Notes under the pieces: model-generated
What the model was told of the DNA's origin: nothing
Seen by the model: only the letters and a program-made list of their open reading frames with translations
The model's database searches: none
In this document: one piece after another, positions 36,120 through 46,000 of the stretch
Layout of the letters: each line of letters begins with the position of its first letter
How positions within the stretch are numbered: position 1 is the stretch's first letter
NCBI GenBank assembly: GCA_964634605.1
Contig: CAZWLJ010000013.1
Coordinates: 1 to 58,269 of the forward strand
Source of the DNA: UPXZ01 sp964634605
GTDB taxonomy: Bacteria; Bacteroidota; Bacteroidia; Bacteroidales; Paludibacteraceae
Reading direction: 5' to 3'
Length of the DNA stretch: 58,269 bases
Translations under genes and position numbers: made by a program

Positions 36120-36181
36120 CCAACCACTGAAATTTGATTCTGAATTTTATCGATTTTCTTTCTTCCCAAAAAACATTCACT

Positions 36182-36220
36182 AAAAAAGTCCGTTGCATTT
36201 TTTCTGCAACGGACTTTTTT
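36182..36220. terminator. Bidirectional terminator between SGNH esterase and sdhB
   Basis: Perfect 16-bp stem AAAAAAGTCCGTTGCA / TGCAACGGACTTTTTT with a 7-nt loop. Confidence 0.85.
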
Positions 36221-36278
36221 TTTCCAGCTATTCTCCACAACCAGCAGCAAGCAGGTTGTGAAGAAGACTGGAAAGATT

Positions 36279-37034
36279 TTAATCTTTGAATTTTGCACTG
36301 ATGAACTCCCTGTTCAGCCGTGCGATGTGCGAAATCGAAACATTTTTCGGACATTCCGCTTCGCAGGCGCCGGTGTTGGTACAGTTTCCGAATCCGAGTT
36401 CGTCCATTTTGGCAAGCATAACTTTAGCCCGGTGGGCAGCTTCTACCCTGCCCTGCGGCAGCAACGCCAGCTGGCTTACTTTTGCCGAAAGGAACAACAT
36501 AGCCGAACCGTTCTTGCAGGCAGCCACACATGCTCCGCATCCGATACAGGAAGCTGCATCCATGGCTTCGTCAGCTGCAGGTTTAGCAATGGGTATGGCA
36601 TTACCATCGGGTACACCGCCTGTATTAACCGAAACATAGCCACCAGCCTGTATTATCTTGTCGAACGCTCCGCGGTCCACCATCAAATCTTTGATAACGG
36701 GGAATGCAGCCGAACGCCAGGGTTCGACGGTTATTGTTTCGCCATCTTTGAAATTACGCATGTGTAACTGACAAGTTGTGATTTCACCATCGGGTCCGTG
36801 AGGATGTCCGTTGATATACATGCTGCACATACCGCAGATACCTTCGCGGCAATCGTGATCGAATGCTACCGGTTCTTTGTGTTCGCTTATCAGTTTTTCG
36901 TTCAGGATATCCATCATTTCGAGGAATGAACAATCGGGTGAAATCCCGTCTATTTTATAGGTTTCGAAAGCTCCTTTTTCTTTCGGACCGTTTTGACGCC
37001 AAATTTTCAGCGTGAGATTTAATGTTTTTTCCAT
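36279..37034 (-). CDS. sdhB: Succinate dehydrogenase/fumarate reductase iron-sulfur subunit
   Basis: A 251-residue subunit that passes electrons between the flavin and quinone/heme sites. The ATG at 37034 (MEKTLNLTLKIW) gives the standard N-terminus; upstream codons overlap sdhA. The [2Fe-2S] ligands are C62, C67, C70 and C88; the [4Fe-4S] cluster uses C163, C166 and C169, and the [3Fe-4S] region is around C173 and the NCTNTGACEAECPKN segment. It is the last gene of sdhCAB, 7 nt after sdhA. In anaerobic Bacteroidales this complex usually runs as fumarate reductase. Confidence 0.95.
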   Translation of the reverse strand: MEKTLNLTLKIWRQNGPKEKGAFETYKIDGISPDCSFLEMMDILNEKLISEHKEPVAFDHDCREGICGMCSMYINGHPHGPDGEITTCQLHMRNFKDGETITVEPWRSAAFPVIKDLMVDRGAFDKIIQAGGYVSVNTGGVPDGNAIPIAKPAADEAMDAASCIGCGACVAACKNGSAMLFLSAKVSQLALLPQGRVEAAHRAKVMLAKMDELGFGNCTNTGACEAECPKNVSISHIARLNREFISAKFKD

Positions 37035-37041
37035 ATCTTTT

Positions 37042-39270
37042 TTACGCTTTATAATTACGTTGCTGACGAACAATAAATTCATAATCGAGCGGTTCTTTAA
37101 CCAATTCCGGTTCAGTTTCTTCACCGGTATATTTCCAGCACGAAACGTATGAGAACTTTTCATCATTTCGGAGTGCCTCGCCTTCGGGTGTCTGATACTC
37201 TTCTCGGAAGTGTCCGCCGCAGCTTTCTTCACGAATCAATGCATCGCGGGCCATCAGTTCACCTATTTCGATGAAGTCGGCCAGACGCAGTGCCTTTTCA
37301 AGTTCCACGTTCAGCGAGTCGGCTTTACCCGGTACATATACGTTAGTCCAGAATTCCTTTTTGATTTCTGCTATTTTCTGCAAACCGGTTTTAAGTCCTT
37401 CTTCTGTGCGTCCCATTCCTACGAAATCCCACATGACCAATCCCAATTCACGATGAATATGATCTACCGAATATTTACCCTGGACAGACATAATCTTTTT
37501 GATTTTATCTTCCACCGATTTTTCGGCTTGTGCAAATTCTTCGCGGTCGGTACTCATTCGCGGAACCTGAATCTGGTCGGCCAGGTAGTTCTGGATGGTG
37601 TACGGTAGCACGAAATATCCGTCGGCAAGTCCCTGCATGAGTGCTGATGCTCCAAGGCGATTGGCACCGTGATCGGAGAAATTGGCTTCGCCGATACAGT
37701 ACAATCCGGGAACAGTAGTCATCAGTTCATAGTCCACCCAAACTCCACCCATGGTGTAGTGGATTGCCGGATAAATCATCATCGGTGTTTTATAGGGATT
37801 GTCGTCCACAATTTTTTCATACATCTGGAAGAGGTTTCCGTAACGTGCCCGAACCACATTTTCGCCCAGACGGTTTATTGCTTCGGAGAAATCCAGATAC
37901 ACGGCCAGTCCGGTATTTCCGACACCGAATCCGGCATCGCAGCGTTCTTTGGCGGCACGCGAAGCCACGTCCCTGGGTACGAGGTTACCAAATGCCGGAT
38001 AGCGGCGTTCGAGGTAATAATCACGGTCTTCTTCCTTCAGGTCGGTAGGTTTCAGTTTGCCGGCGCGGATAGCTTCAGCATCTTCTTTTTTCTTTGGAAC
38101 CCAGATACGACCGTCGTTACGGAGCGATTCGGACATCAGCGTCAGTTTCGACTGATAATCGCCGTGAACAGGAATACAGGTCGGGTGAATCTGAGCAAAT
38201 GCCGGATTTGCAAAATATGCTCCCTTTTTGTACATCTGCATAGCTGCAGAGCCGTTCGATGCCATTGCGTTGGTCGACAGGAAGAATGTATTCCCGTAAC
38301 CACCGGTGCCTACCACCACGGCGTGTGCAAAGAAGCGTTCAATTTTTCCGGATACAAGGTTGCGGGCAATGATACCGCGTGCACGTCCTTCGACAACAAC
38401 CACATCGAGCATTTCATAACGAACGTACAGTTTTACCGTACCTTTACCAACCTGACGGCTCAGAGCTGAATAGGCACCCAGCAGAAGTTGTTGTCCGGTC
38501 TGACCTTTGGCGTAGAAAGTACGTGAAACCTGCGCACCACCGAACGAACGGTTGTCGAGCAAGCCGCCGTAATCGCGTGCGAATGGCACACCCTGTGCCA
38601 CACACTGGTCGATAATATTATTTGAAACTTCGGCGAGACGATACACGTTGGCTTCACGTGCGCGGTAGTCGCCGCCTTTTATTGTGTCATAAAACAACCG
38701 GTACACGGAATCACCATCGTTCGGATAGTTTTTTGCTGCGTTGATTCCTCCCTGCGCAGCAATTGAGTGTGCACGGCGGGGACTGTCCTGAATGCAGAAA
38801 TTCAGCACGTTGAATCCCATTTCAGCCAGCGATGCTGCAGCAGAAGCACCTGCAAGTCCGGTTCCGACCACAATTACGTCGAGACGGCGTTTATTAGCCG
38901 GATTCACCAGTTTCTGATGGTTTTTATAGTTGGTCCATTTTTCGGCCAAAGGCCCTTCAGGGATTTTGGCTTCTTTCGGGGTAATGTTTTTTGTTTCGTT
39001 TTTCACTTCGGCAACAACTTTTTGAGTAGTTACCTTCAATGTTTCAGTCACTTTTGCAGCACCTTCCTTAGCACTCTCAGCAATTTTTTCGCCTGCATCT
39101 TTTACTGATGCAATCACCTGTTTCGTTTTGTCGTCTTCGATGAAATCTTTCACGTCTTCAACGACTTCCTGTACATTTTCCACCAAATCTTCGGCAGTAT
39201 CTTTGATGACTTCGGCAGCTTTGCTTACAGCTTCTTTTGCCTTATCGAAAATATCTTCTTTCTTAGCCAT
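37042..39270 (-). CDS. sdhA: Fumarate reductase/succinate dehydrogenase flavoprotein with extra N-terminal helical extension
   Basis: A 742-residue catalytic subunit that interconverts fumarate and succinate. The family sequence starts only at residue 102 (KIPEGPLAEKWTNYKNHQKL), then the FAD fold DVIVVGTGLAGASAAASLAE (131-150) and the flavin-linking H168 in RRAHSIAAQGG. The catalytic LGASALMQGLADGYF block is near residue 512. Residues 1-100 are extra: highly charged, rich in Lys, Glu, Ala and Val, with repeats such as VQEVVEDVKDFIEDD and DAGEKIAESAKEG, like LEA or YtxH proteins. There is no Met between residue 1 and the family start, so the fusion is the only ATG-start reading. It sits between sdhC and sdhB. 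Confidence 0.93.
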   Translation of the reverse strand: MAKKEDIFDKAKEAVSKAAEVIKDTAEDLVENVQEVVEDVKDFIEDDKTKQVIASVKDAGEKIAESAKEGAAKVTETLKVTTQKVVAEVKNETKNITPKEAKIPEGPLAEKWTNYKNHQKLVNPANKRRLDVIVVGTGLAGASAAASLAEMGFNVLNFCIQDSPRRAHSIAAQGGINAAKNYPNDGDSVYRLFYDTIKGGDYRAREANVYRLAEVSNNIIDQCVAQGVPFARDYGGLLDNRSFGGAQVSRTFYAKGQTGQQLLLGAYSALSRQVGKGTVKLYVRYEMLDVVVVEGRARGIIARNLVSGKIERFFAHAVVVGTGGYGNTFFLSTNAMASNGSAAMQMYKKGAYFANPAFAQIHPTCIPVHGDYQSKLTLMSESLRNDGRIWVPKKKEDAEAIRAGKLKPTDLKEEDRDYYLERRYPAFGNLVPRDVASRAAKERCDAGFGVGNTGLAVYLDFSEAINRLGENVVRARYGNLFQMYEKIVDDNPYKTPMMIYPAIHYTMGGVWVDYELMTTVPGLYCIGEANFSDHGANRLGASALMQGLADGYFVLPYTIQNYLADQIQVPRMSTDREEFAQAEKSVEDKIKKIMSVQGKYSVDHIHRELGLVMWDFVGMGRTEEGLKTGLQKIAEIKKEFWTNVYVPGKADSLNVELEKALRLADFIEIGELMARDALIREESCGGHFREEYQTPEGEALRNDEKFSYVSCWKYTGEETEPELVKEPLDYEFIVRQQRNYKA

Positions 39271-39303
39271 AATTCTTAAATTTTTTTCAATTAAACAAAG
39301 GCA

Positions 39304-39990
39304 TTACATGACCCGAAAACCCAATAAAAAGTAAACCGGTATTGCCATAAACAACAAAATAATTATAGTGGAATACACATTCGAAATGCATTTTACGCGC
39401 GGTAACCACGTTTTGTTGTTCAAACCTACGGATTGAAGCGAGCTCCAAACACCGTGTGTAAGGTGAAACCACAAAGCAGCCAGCCAAACGATGTAGATAA
39501 TGCAATAAATTGGATTGCTGAACAACTGGTTGATGAAAAAGGCGCCTTCCTGCGGATTCTGAAGTCCTGCTTCTGCCCATCCGTGACCATGGGTGAGTTC
39601 GACCAGCTGCATCTTAGCCCAGAAATTAAACAGGTGAAGAGCCAAAAATCCAAAAATAATCAGCCCGAGCACAAACATGTTTTTGGATGCCCAGTCTACA
39701 CCTTCCTGACGTTTTGTCACAGCATAGCGGTCTTTACCACGTGCTTTGAGGTTGAGCAGAGTCAAATAAAGCGCATACAATATATGCACCACAAAACCCA
39801 GCGCAAGCACTCCGGTACCAATAATAGCATACCAGTTTGCTCCTAAAATTTCACAAATATCATTATAAACCTGGTGACTGAACAAGACAGTAACGTTCAT
39901 AATACTGTGAAAAGTCAGGAAAAGAATGAGAAAAATTCCGGTTATACTCATAATAACCTTTCTCCCGATAGAAGAATGAATTAACCACAT
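39304..39990 (-). CDS. sdhC: Succinate dehydrogenase/fumarate reductase cytochrome b subunit
   Basis: A 228-residue membrane anchor with five hydrophobic segments that binds heme b and quinone. The opening WLIHSSIGRKVIMSITGIFL (about 2-21) and the later HLFNFWAKMQL and HLTHGVWSSLQSVG blocks are typical of the Bacteroidales single-subunit di-heme type, with His residues as heme ligands. It is the first gene of sdhCAB; sdhA starts 33 nt downstream. No second anchor subunit is present, as expected for this type. Confidence 0.95.
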   Translation of the reverse strand: MWLIHSSIGRKVIMSITGIFLILFLTFHSIMNVTVLFSHQVYNDICEILGANWYAIIGTGVLALGFVVHILYALYLTLLNLKARGKDRYAVTKRQEGVDWASKNMFVLGLIIFGFLALHLFNFWAKMQLVELTHGHGWAEAGLQNPQEGAFFINQLFSNPIYCIIYIVWLAALWFHLTHGVWSSLQSVGLNNKTWLPRVKCISNVYSTIIILLFMAIPVYFLLGFRVM

Positions 39991-40130
39991 AGATTTTCTG
40001 TTTTTTTAGTTTGAAGTATAGTTAGTAATAAATTAAAATTCAATGTCAAATAATCATAATTCCGGAAAGATATTTTTTCCATAAAAGCAGGGCTTTCAGG
40101 AAAGGATAATAAGCATTATCTAAATCGGTC

Positions 40131-40139
40131 ACAAAATTA
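40131..40139 (-). promoter_or_regulatory. Putative -7 box of sdhCAB
   Basis: Minus-strand TAATTTTGT matches TAnnTTTGY, 140 nt upstream of the sdhC start. No -33 seen at 20 nt. Confidence 0.3.
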
Positions 40140-40203
40140 CTCATTTGCCCTTGATTAAAAAAATAATTACGGAAATAATTCCTTAATTTAGCATAGTTAT
40201 TAG

Positions 40204-40212
40204 TATCTTTGT
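40204..40212 (+). promoter_or_regulatory. Putative -7 box of hydG
   Basis: TATCTTTGT matches TAnnTTTGY exactly and is 18 nt before the hydG start codon. Confidence 0.5.
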
Positions 40213-40230
40213 TACATAATACTTTTTATT

Positions 40231-41655
40231 ATGAAATTCACACCTGAAACCTATAAGATCCCGGATAAGCCCATGACGCCGTTCATTGACACGGATGAAA
40301 TAGAGGGTTATCTGAACAACACGATCCCGACCAGGGAGCGTGTAAAAGAGGTGATTGCCAGGTCATTGTCTAAAAAACGGCTGAACCTGGAAGAAACAGC
40401 TGTGCTGATCAACGCGACAGACCCTGAACTCATTCAGGAAATAAAAGAAGGCGCCAAGCAACTGAAAAAAAATATCTACGGCAACCGGATTGTGCTTTTT
40501 GCACCGCTATACGTGGGCAATAAATGTTCGAATAACTGCACCTACTGCGGATTCAGAGCATCGAACACCGCCGAAGTGCGAAAAACGCTGACCGACGGGG
40601 AGATGATAAAAGAAATTGAAGCACTCGAAGATAACGGACAGAAGCGGCTGATACTGGTTTACGGAGAACATGCCCAGTACGACGCGGCATACATTGCCCA
40701 CACCGTGAATGTGGCTTACAGTGTAAAAAAAGGGAACGGTGAAATCCGCCGCGTGAACATAAACGCTGCACCTATGGAAATAGAAGGTTTCAGAACCGTA
40801 AAAAAGGCAGGAATTGGCACTTTTCAGATTTTCCAGGAAACTTACCACCGTGAGGCATACAAAACCTATCACCTGCGCGGCAAAAAAGCCGATTTCGATT
40901 ACCGGCTCACTTCGCTCGACCGCGCACAGGAAGCCGGCATCGACGATGTGGGCATCGGGGCGCTGTTCGGACTATACGACTGGCGTTTCGAAGTAATGGG
41001 GCTGGTGCGTCATACCAACCACCTGGAAGCCTGCTACAACGTAGGTCCGCACACCATCTCCTTCCCGCGCGTGAAAGACGCCTCCATGCTCGATATGGGC
41101 GATACATATTTTGTTTCCGATGAAGATTTCGCACGCCTGGTAGCAATTTTGCGTCTGGCGGTTCCCTACACAGGCATGATACTCACCGCCCGCGAACCGG
41201 CAGCGCTGCGCAACGAACTGATCCAGTACGGTGTTTCGCAAATTGACGGCGGCACCAAAATTGAAATCGGGAGTTATGTGGAAACACAGAACACCAAGCA
41301 GGATCTGAACAGAGGTCAGTTCAGAATTGGCGACGACCGCTCGCTGAATGAAGTCATCGAAGAATTACTTTCACAGGATATGATCCCTTCGTTTTGCACG
41401 GCCTGTTACCGGCTGGGTCGCACCGGCGAACATTTCATGGAATTCTCCGTACCGGGATTTATCAAGCGATACTGCACCCCAAACGCCATACTCACGCTGA
41501 CAGAATATCTGGTGGATTATGCTCCGGAAAAAACAGCTGAAAAAGGCTGGCTGGTGATTGAAAAAAACATCCTGACACTCGACGAACACATGCAGCAACA
41601 AGTGCGTGAGCGAATTGAAAGAATAAAAAATGGAGAAAGGGATTTATATTTTTAA
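40231..41655 (+). CDS. hydG: [FeFe]-hydrogenase H-cluster maturase HydG (radical SAM tyrosine lyase)
   Basis: A 474-residue enzyme that splits tyrosine to give the CO and CN ligands of the H-cluster. The radical SAM cluster motif CSNNCTYC has C99, C103 and C106. The C-terminal cluster that holds the dangler iron is in FCTACYRLGRTGEHF near residues 387-401. The opening sequence and length match HydG and not ThiH. It heads the plus-strand maturase genes; hydF follows after 49 nt that hold a hairpin repeat. It serves the HydA encoded on the opposite strand. Confidence 0.96.
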   Translation: MKFTPETYKIPDKPMTPFIDTDEIEGYLNNTIPTRERVKEVIARSLSKKRLNLEETAVLINATDPELIQEIKEGAKQLKKNIYGNRIVLFAPLYVGNKCSNNCTYCGFRASNTAEVRKTLTDGEMIKEIEALEDNGQKRLILVYGEHAQYDAAYIAHTVNVAYSVKKGNGEIRRVNINAAPMEIEGFRTVKKAGIGTFQIFQETYHREAYKTYHLRGKKADFDYRLTSLDRAQEAGIDDVGIGALFGLYDWRFEVMGLVRHTNHLEACYNVGPHTISFPRVKDASMLDMGDTYFVSDEDFARLVAILRLAVPYTGMILTAREPAALRNELIQYGVSQIDGGTKIEIGSYVETQNTKQDLNRGQFRIGDDRSLNEVIEELLSQDMIPSFCTACYRLGRTGEHFMEFSVPGFIKRYCTPNAILTLTEYLVDYAPEKTAEKGWLVIEKNILTLDEHMQQQVRERIERIKNGERDLYF

Positions 41656-41657
41656 AA

Positions 41658-41684
41658 CTGCCCCCTAACCCACTAAAGGGGGAA
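41658..41684. repeat. C/G-run hairpin repeat, copy 4
   Basis: CTGCCCCCTAACCCACTAA followed by AGGGGGAA, one base off copy 12, directly after the hydG stop. Confidence 0.85.
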
Positions 41685-41704
41685 ATATTAAAACCAAAAT
41701 TTCC

Positions 41705-42961
41705 ATGAATAATCCAACCATAAATAACAACTTGACAAAAAGTGCCCCCAAGAGGGAATTCAGGGGCGCATTTATCGGTATTTTCGGTCGCCGGAACACC
41801 GGTAAAAGTTCGCTGATTAACCTGTTGACGGGACAGGAAACAGCCATTGTATCGGACAAACCCGGTACCACCACCGATCCGGTCAGCAAATCGGTTGAAA
41901 TTTTCGGGATCGGACCGGTCATCCTCATCGACACTGCAGGTATCGATGATGCAGGTGAACTGGGCGAAAAGCGGATAAAAAAGTCCATGGAAGCTATCAA
42001 GAAAGTGGATTGTGCCATCCTGCTGATTGCCGGAAACGAGTTTGGCGCTTTTGAAACCGATCTGATAAAATTGTTTGAAACGTTCGATGTGCCCTATCTG
42101 ATAGTACATAACAAAAGCGATATGGTTCTGTTAGACCTGCGCACTACCGATGAAATAAAAAAATATTCCTCCTCGGAAATACTGGATTTCAGCACACTGA
42201 ATGATGAAAAAAAGGAAATGCTTATTTCATTATTAAAAAGCACTATCCCGACTACTTCCTACCAAAAGCCATCGTTGCTCGGCGACCTGGTGAAGCCGAA
42301 AGAACTCGTGCTGCTCATTACGCCTATCGACAGCGAAGCGCCCGACGGAAGGATGATTTTACCACAAAATATGGCCATCCGCGATGTGCTTGACAATAAC
42401 TGCATCGGCGTAGTGGTGAAAGAAACCGAACTGGAAGATTTTTTCAAACTCGGCATCCAACCCGCTCTGGCAATAACTGACAGTCAGGCTTTTAAATACG
42501 TTTCATCGATTGTTCCCGCAACAGTTCCGCTGACAAGTTTCAGCATCGTTTTTGCCCGTCTGAAAGGCGATTTCGGTAAATACCTCGAAGGAACTCCACA
42601 TATTTCGAAACTAAATGACGGCGATCGTGTTTTAATCCTTGAAAGCTGCACCCATCAAGTCAGTTGCGATGACATCGGGCGGGTAAAAATCCCGAGGTTG
42701 CTGCAGGAGTTTACCGGCAAACAACTTCATTTTGATTTTATTTCGGGACTTTCGGAACTTACAAACCAGGTGGAAAAATACAGTCTGGTTATTCAGTGCG
42801 GAGGTTGCATGGTGACACGCAAGCAACTCCTCAACCGGCTGAAACCGTTTACAGAAGCAGGAATTCCGGTAACAAACTACGGCATGACACTGGCGTATGT
42901 GAACCGGATTTTCGAACGGGCAACGAAAATATTCACACATAATCCCCTGAAAGGACTTTAG
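41705..42961 (+). CDS. hydF: [FeFe]-hydrogenase maturation GTPase HydF
   Basis: A 418-residue scaffold GTPase that assembles and hands over the 2Fe subcluster to HydA. The P-loop GRRNTGKS is at 28-35, DTAGIDD is the Walker B-like block and HNKSD the G4 motif. The C-terminal cluster motif reads CTH, then 46 residues, then a Q where the family His is usual, then CGGC. The N-terminus (KSAPKREFRGAF) is family-like. Next to hydG, but followed by an S41 peptidase gene before hydE. No doubt about the identity; only the H-to-Q change is unusual. Confidence 0.95.
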   Translation: MNNPTINNNLTKSAPKREFRGAFIGIFGRRNTGKSSLINLLTGQETAIVSDKPGTTTDPVSKSVEIFGIGPVILIDTAGIDDAGELGEKRIKKSMEAIKKVDCAILLIAGNEFGAFETDLIKLFETFDVPYLIVHNKSDMVLLDLRTTDEIKKYSSSEILDFSTLNDEKKEMLISLLKSTIPTTSYQKPSLLGDLVKPKELVLLITPIDSEAPDGRMILPQNMAIRDVLDNNCIGVVVKETELEDFFKLGIQPALAITDSQAFKYVSSIVPATVPLTSFSIVFARLKGDFGKYLEGTPHISKLNDGDRVLILESCTHQVSCDDIGRVKIPRLLQEFTGKQLHFDFISGLSELTNQVEKYSLVIQCGGCMVTRKQLLNRLKPFTEAGIPVTNYGMTLAYVNRIFERATKIFTHNPLKGL

Positions 42962-42973
42962 CCGACAGATAAT

Positions 42974-42992
42974 TAATGAGATCATCTCATTA
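42974..42992. promoter_or_regulatory. 19-nt palindrome downstream of hydF
   Basis: Arms TAATGAGAT and ATCTCATTA around a single C, with no T-run after it. Could be an operator for the S41 gene, or a weak hairpin. Confidence 0.3.
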
Positions 42993-43065
42993 TTTGCACT
43001 CAGTTAAAAGTCTGTCAGGTTTTTGGTGTCATAAATTTATAACAACAATAAAAACATTGTTCACG

Positions 43066-46000
43066 ATGAAAAAACTTCTTTTACTACTCATTATCAGCTT
43101 TTTTACCATTAAGGCATCAACAATGAACAACGCACGAATGCTGCGTTATCCGGATATTAACGGGAATCTTGTTGCATTTGTTTATGCAGGTGATATCTGG
43201 ACAGTGCAGTCTACGGGTGGCGAAGCCAAACGATTGACTTCACATTCAGGCATTGAACTTTTTCCGAAAATTTCACCTGACGGGAAATGGATCGCTTTTT
43301 CGGCCGAATACTCCGGCAGTCGCCAAATCTGGTTAATGCCAGCCAATGGGGGTACGGCGCGTCAGCTCACTTTCTACAATTCAGAAGGTGTAATGCCACC
43401 CCGCGGTGGATTTGATAACGTAGTGCTTGACTGGACACCCGACAGCAAACGCGTTCTTTTCCGTGCAAACCGTACGGCTTTCGGGTCGCGGAATGGAAAA
43501 TATTATACTGTAAGCATCGATGGCGGAATGGAAGAGCCACTTCCTATCGTCAACGGTGGTTTTGCAGCTTTATCGCCCAACGGTTCTCAGATATGCTTCA
43601 CACCGGTTGACAGGGAATTCCGCACGTGGAAACGCTACAAAGGCGGCAGGGCAACCGAGCTGTGGACTTACAACCTGAAAGATAACACATCAGGGCAAAT
43701 CACACACTGGGCAGGCACAGACCAGTGCCCTACGTGGTACGGCGAAAACATCTTCTACTCGTCAGACCAGGACACGCGCCTGAACATCTGGCGATACAAC
43801 ACAATCACCAAAGAAAACGTGCAGATAACCCATCACAAAGATTTTGACGTGATGTGGCCATCGGGAAATAACGGAAAACTTGTGTACGAAAACGGAGGTT
43901 ATCTCTTTGTAATGAATACCTCTTCGGGAAAATCAGAAAAAATCAACGTCAACATCAACTATGATAATCCGAACTTGTTGCCTTTTTTCAAAAACGTAAA
44001 AGAATTTATTGGCAGTTATTCCATTTCCCCTTCGGGAAAAAGAACGCTGTTTGATGCCCGGGGCGACATTTTCTCAGTACCGGTGGAAAACGGCGAAATC
44101 GAAAACCTGACCAACACACAGGGCATCAGGGAAATCTTCCCGGTATGGTCGCCCGACGGGAAAAACATAGCTTACTATTCTGATGCTACGGGTGAATACG
44201 AAATGTATCTGCTCGAGAACAGGAAAGGTGCACAACCCCGACAACTGACTAAAGATTCGAAAGCATGGAAATACACAGCTGAATGGTCGCCGGACAGCAA
44301 GCACCTGGTATATTTTGACCGCACGATGAAACTTTGGCTGGTGGATGCCGTTTCGGGCAAACAAAGCTTAATAGACCAGGCATCGGCAGAGGAAATACGC
44401 AACTATTCGTTTTCTCCCGACGGCGATTGGGTAGCATACAGCAAATCCTCGCCAAACTATCAGTCAGCTTTGTGGCTGTACCAGATTTCCACAGGAAAGA
44501 ATACCCAGCTTACCGAAGCATCATTCTCCGATAGTCAGCCGGTTTTCTGCCGCGATGGAAAATTCCTGTTTTTCACATCCAACCGTGATTTTAATCTTGC
44601 ATTCAGCAGTTTCGAATTTGACTATCTGTACAATAATGCCGGAAAAATATACGCACTTACGCTTCAAAACGATGGCACAACGCTGAAACAATATAAAAAC
44701 GACATTGAAAAAACCGGTCAGGAAAAAACCGACACAACAAAAAACGCAAAAAAAGAGAAGACTCCCGAAAAAGTACAAATTGATTTTGAGAACATACAAA
44801 GCCGAATCGTTGCCCTTCCGGTAAATGCAGGAAATTACCGAATAATTGGCGCTGTGGAAGAAGGATTGCTTTATTCCTCGGAAAATAAAATTATGCGTTA
44901 CAATATTAAAACCGAAAAAACGGAAGAAATACTGGATGGCGCAGGCAACGGAACTTTGACCGCCGACGGCAAATCGTTTATATATCGTTCACAAAATGAT
45001 TTTGCGGTGGCAAAAAACCAGCCCGGACAAAAAGCAGGTGCTTCAAAAATTGATCTGACCAATCTGACAATGAAAATCAATCCCCGCAAAGAATGGAACC
45101 AGATTTATGCCGATGCCTTCCGTATATTCCGTGATTATTTCTATGTGGGAAATCTGCATGGTGTGGACTGGAATGAAATTCAGAAAAAATACGGAGATAT
45201 GTTGCCCGATGTTCCGAGCCGTTTCGACCTGGATTACATTCTGAATGAAATTGTCAGCGAAACAAACACCGGACATTCCTATGTGGACTGGGGTGATATC
45301 GGTCATGTGGATCGGATTGATGGCGGTTTGCTGGGTGCCGAACTGGAAGCCGACCTGAAAACCGGGCGATACAGAATTAAAAAGATTTATTCAGGCGAAA
45401 ACTGGAACGAAAGCCGCCGCTCGCCACTTACCGAAAGCGGTGTGAAAGTGAAAGAAGGCGATTACCTTATCAGTATCAACGGTATAAATCTTACAACCGA
45501 TATCAATCCGTATGAATTACTAGAGAATCAGGGCGGAAGACATGTGGAGCTGACGGTAAACAACTCTCCATCGGCTACCGGAGCAAATACCTTTGCTGTA
45601 AAAACCATCACTTCGGAGCAGGAACTGCGCTACATGGATTGGGTAAACGAACGCCGTGCCATGGTGGATAAACTTTCGGGCGGAAAAATCGGCTATATCC
45701 ACGTGCCTAATACTGCTGTAGAAGGTAACCGCGAACTGCACCGCGGAATTTATTCCTACAACGATAAAGACGCTTTGATAATCGACGACCGGTACAACGG
45801 CGGAGGATTTATCCCCGACCGGATGATTGATTTGCTAAACCGCCGAACACTGGTGTACTGGTATCAAAACGGCATTAAACAATCCATGAAATCACCCGGA
45901 ATAGCTCACGATGGTCCTAAAGTAATGCTTATCAACGGATATTCATCTTCAGGTGGCGACGCATTCCCCTATTTCTTTAAAAAAACAGGCGAAGGAAAAC

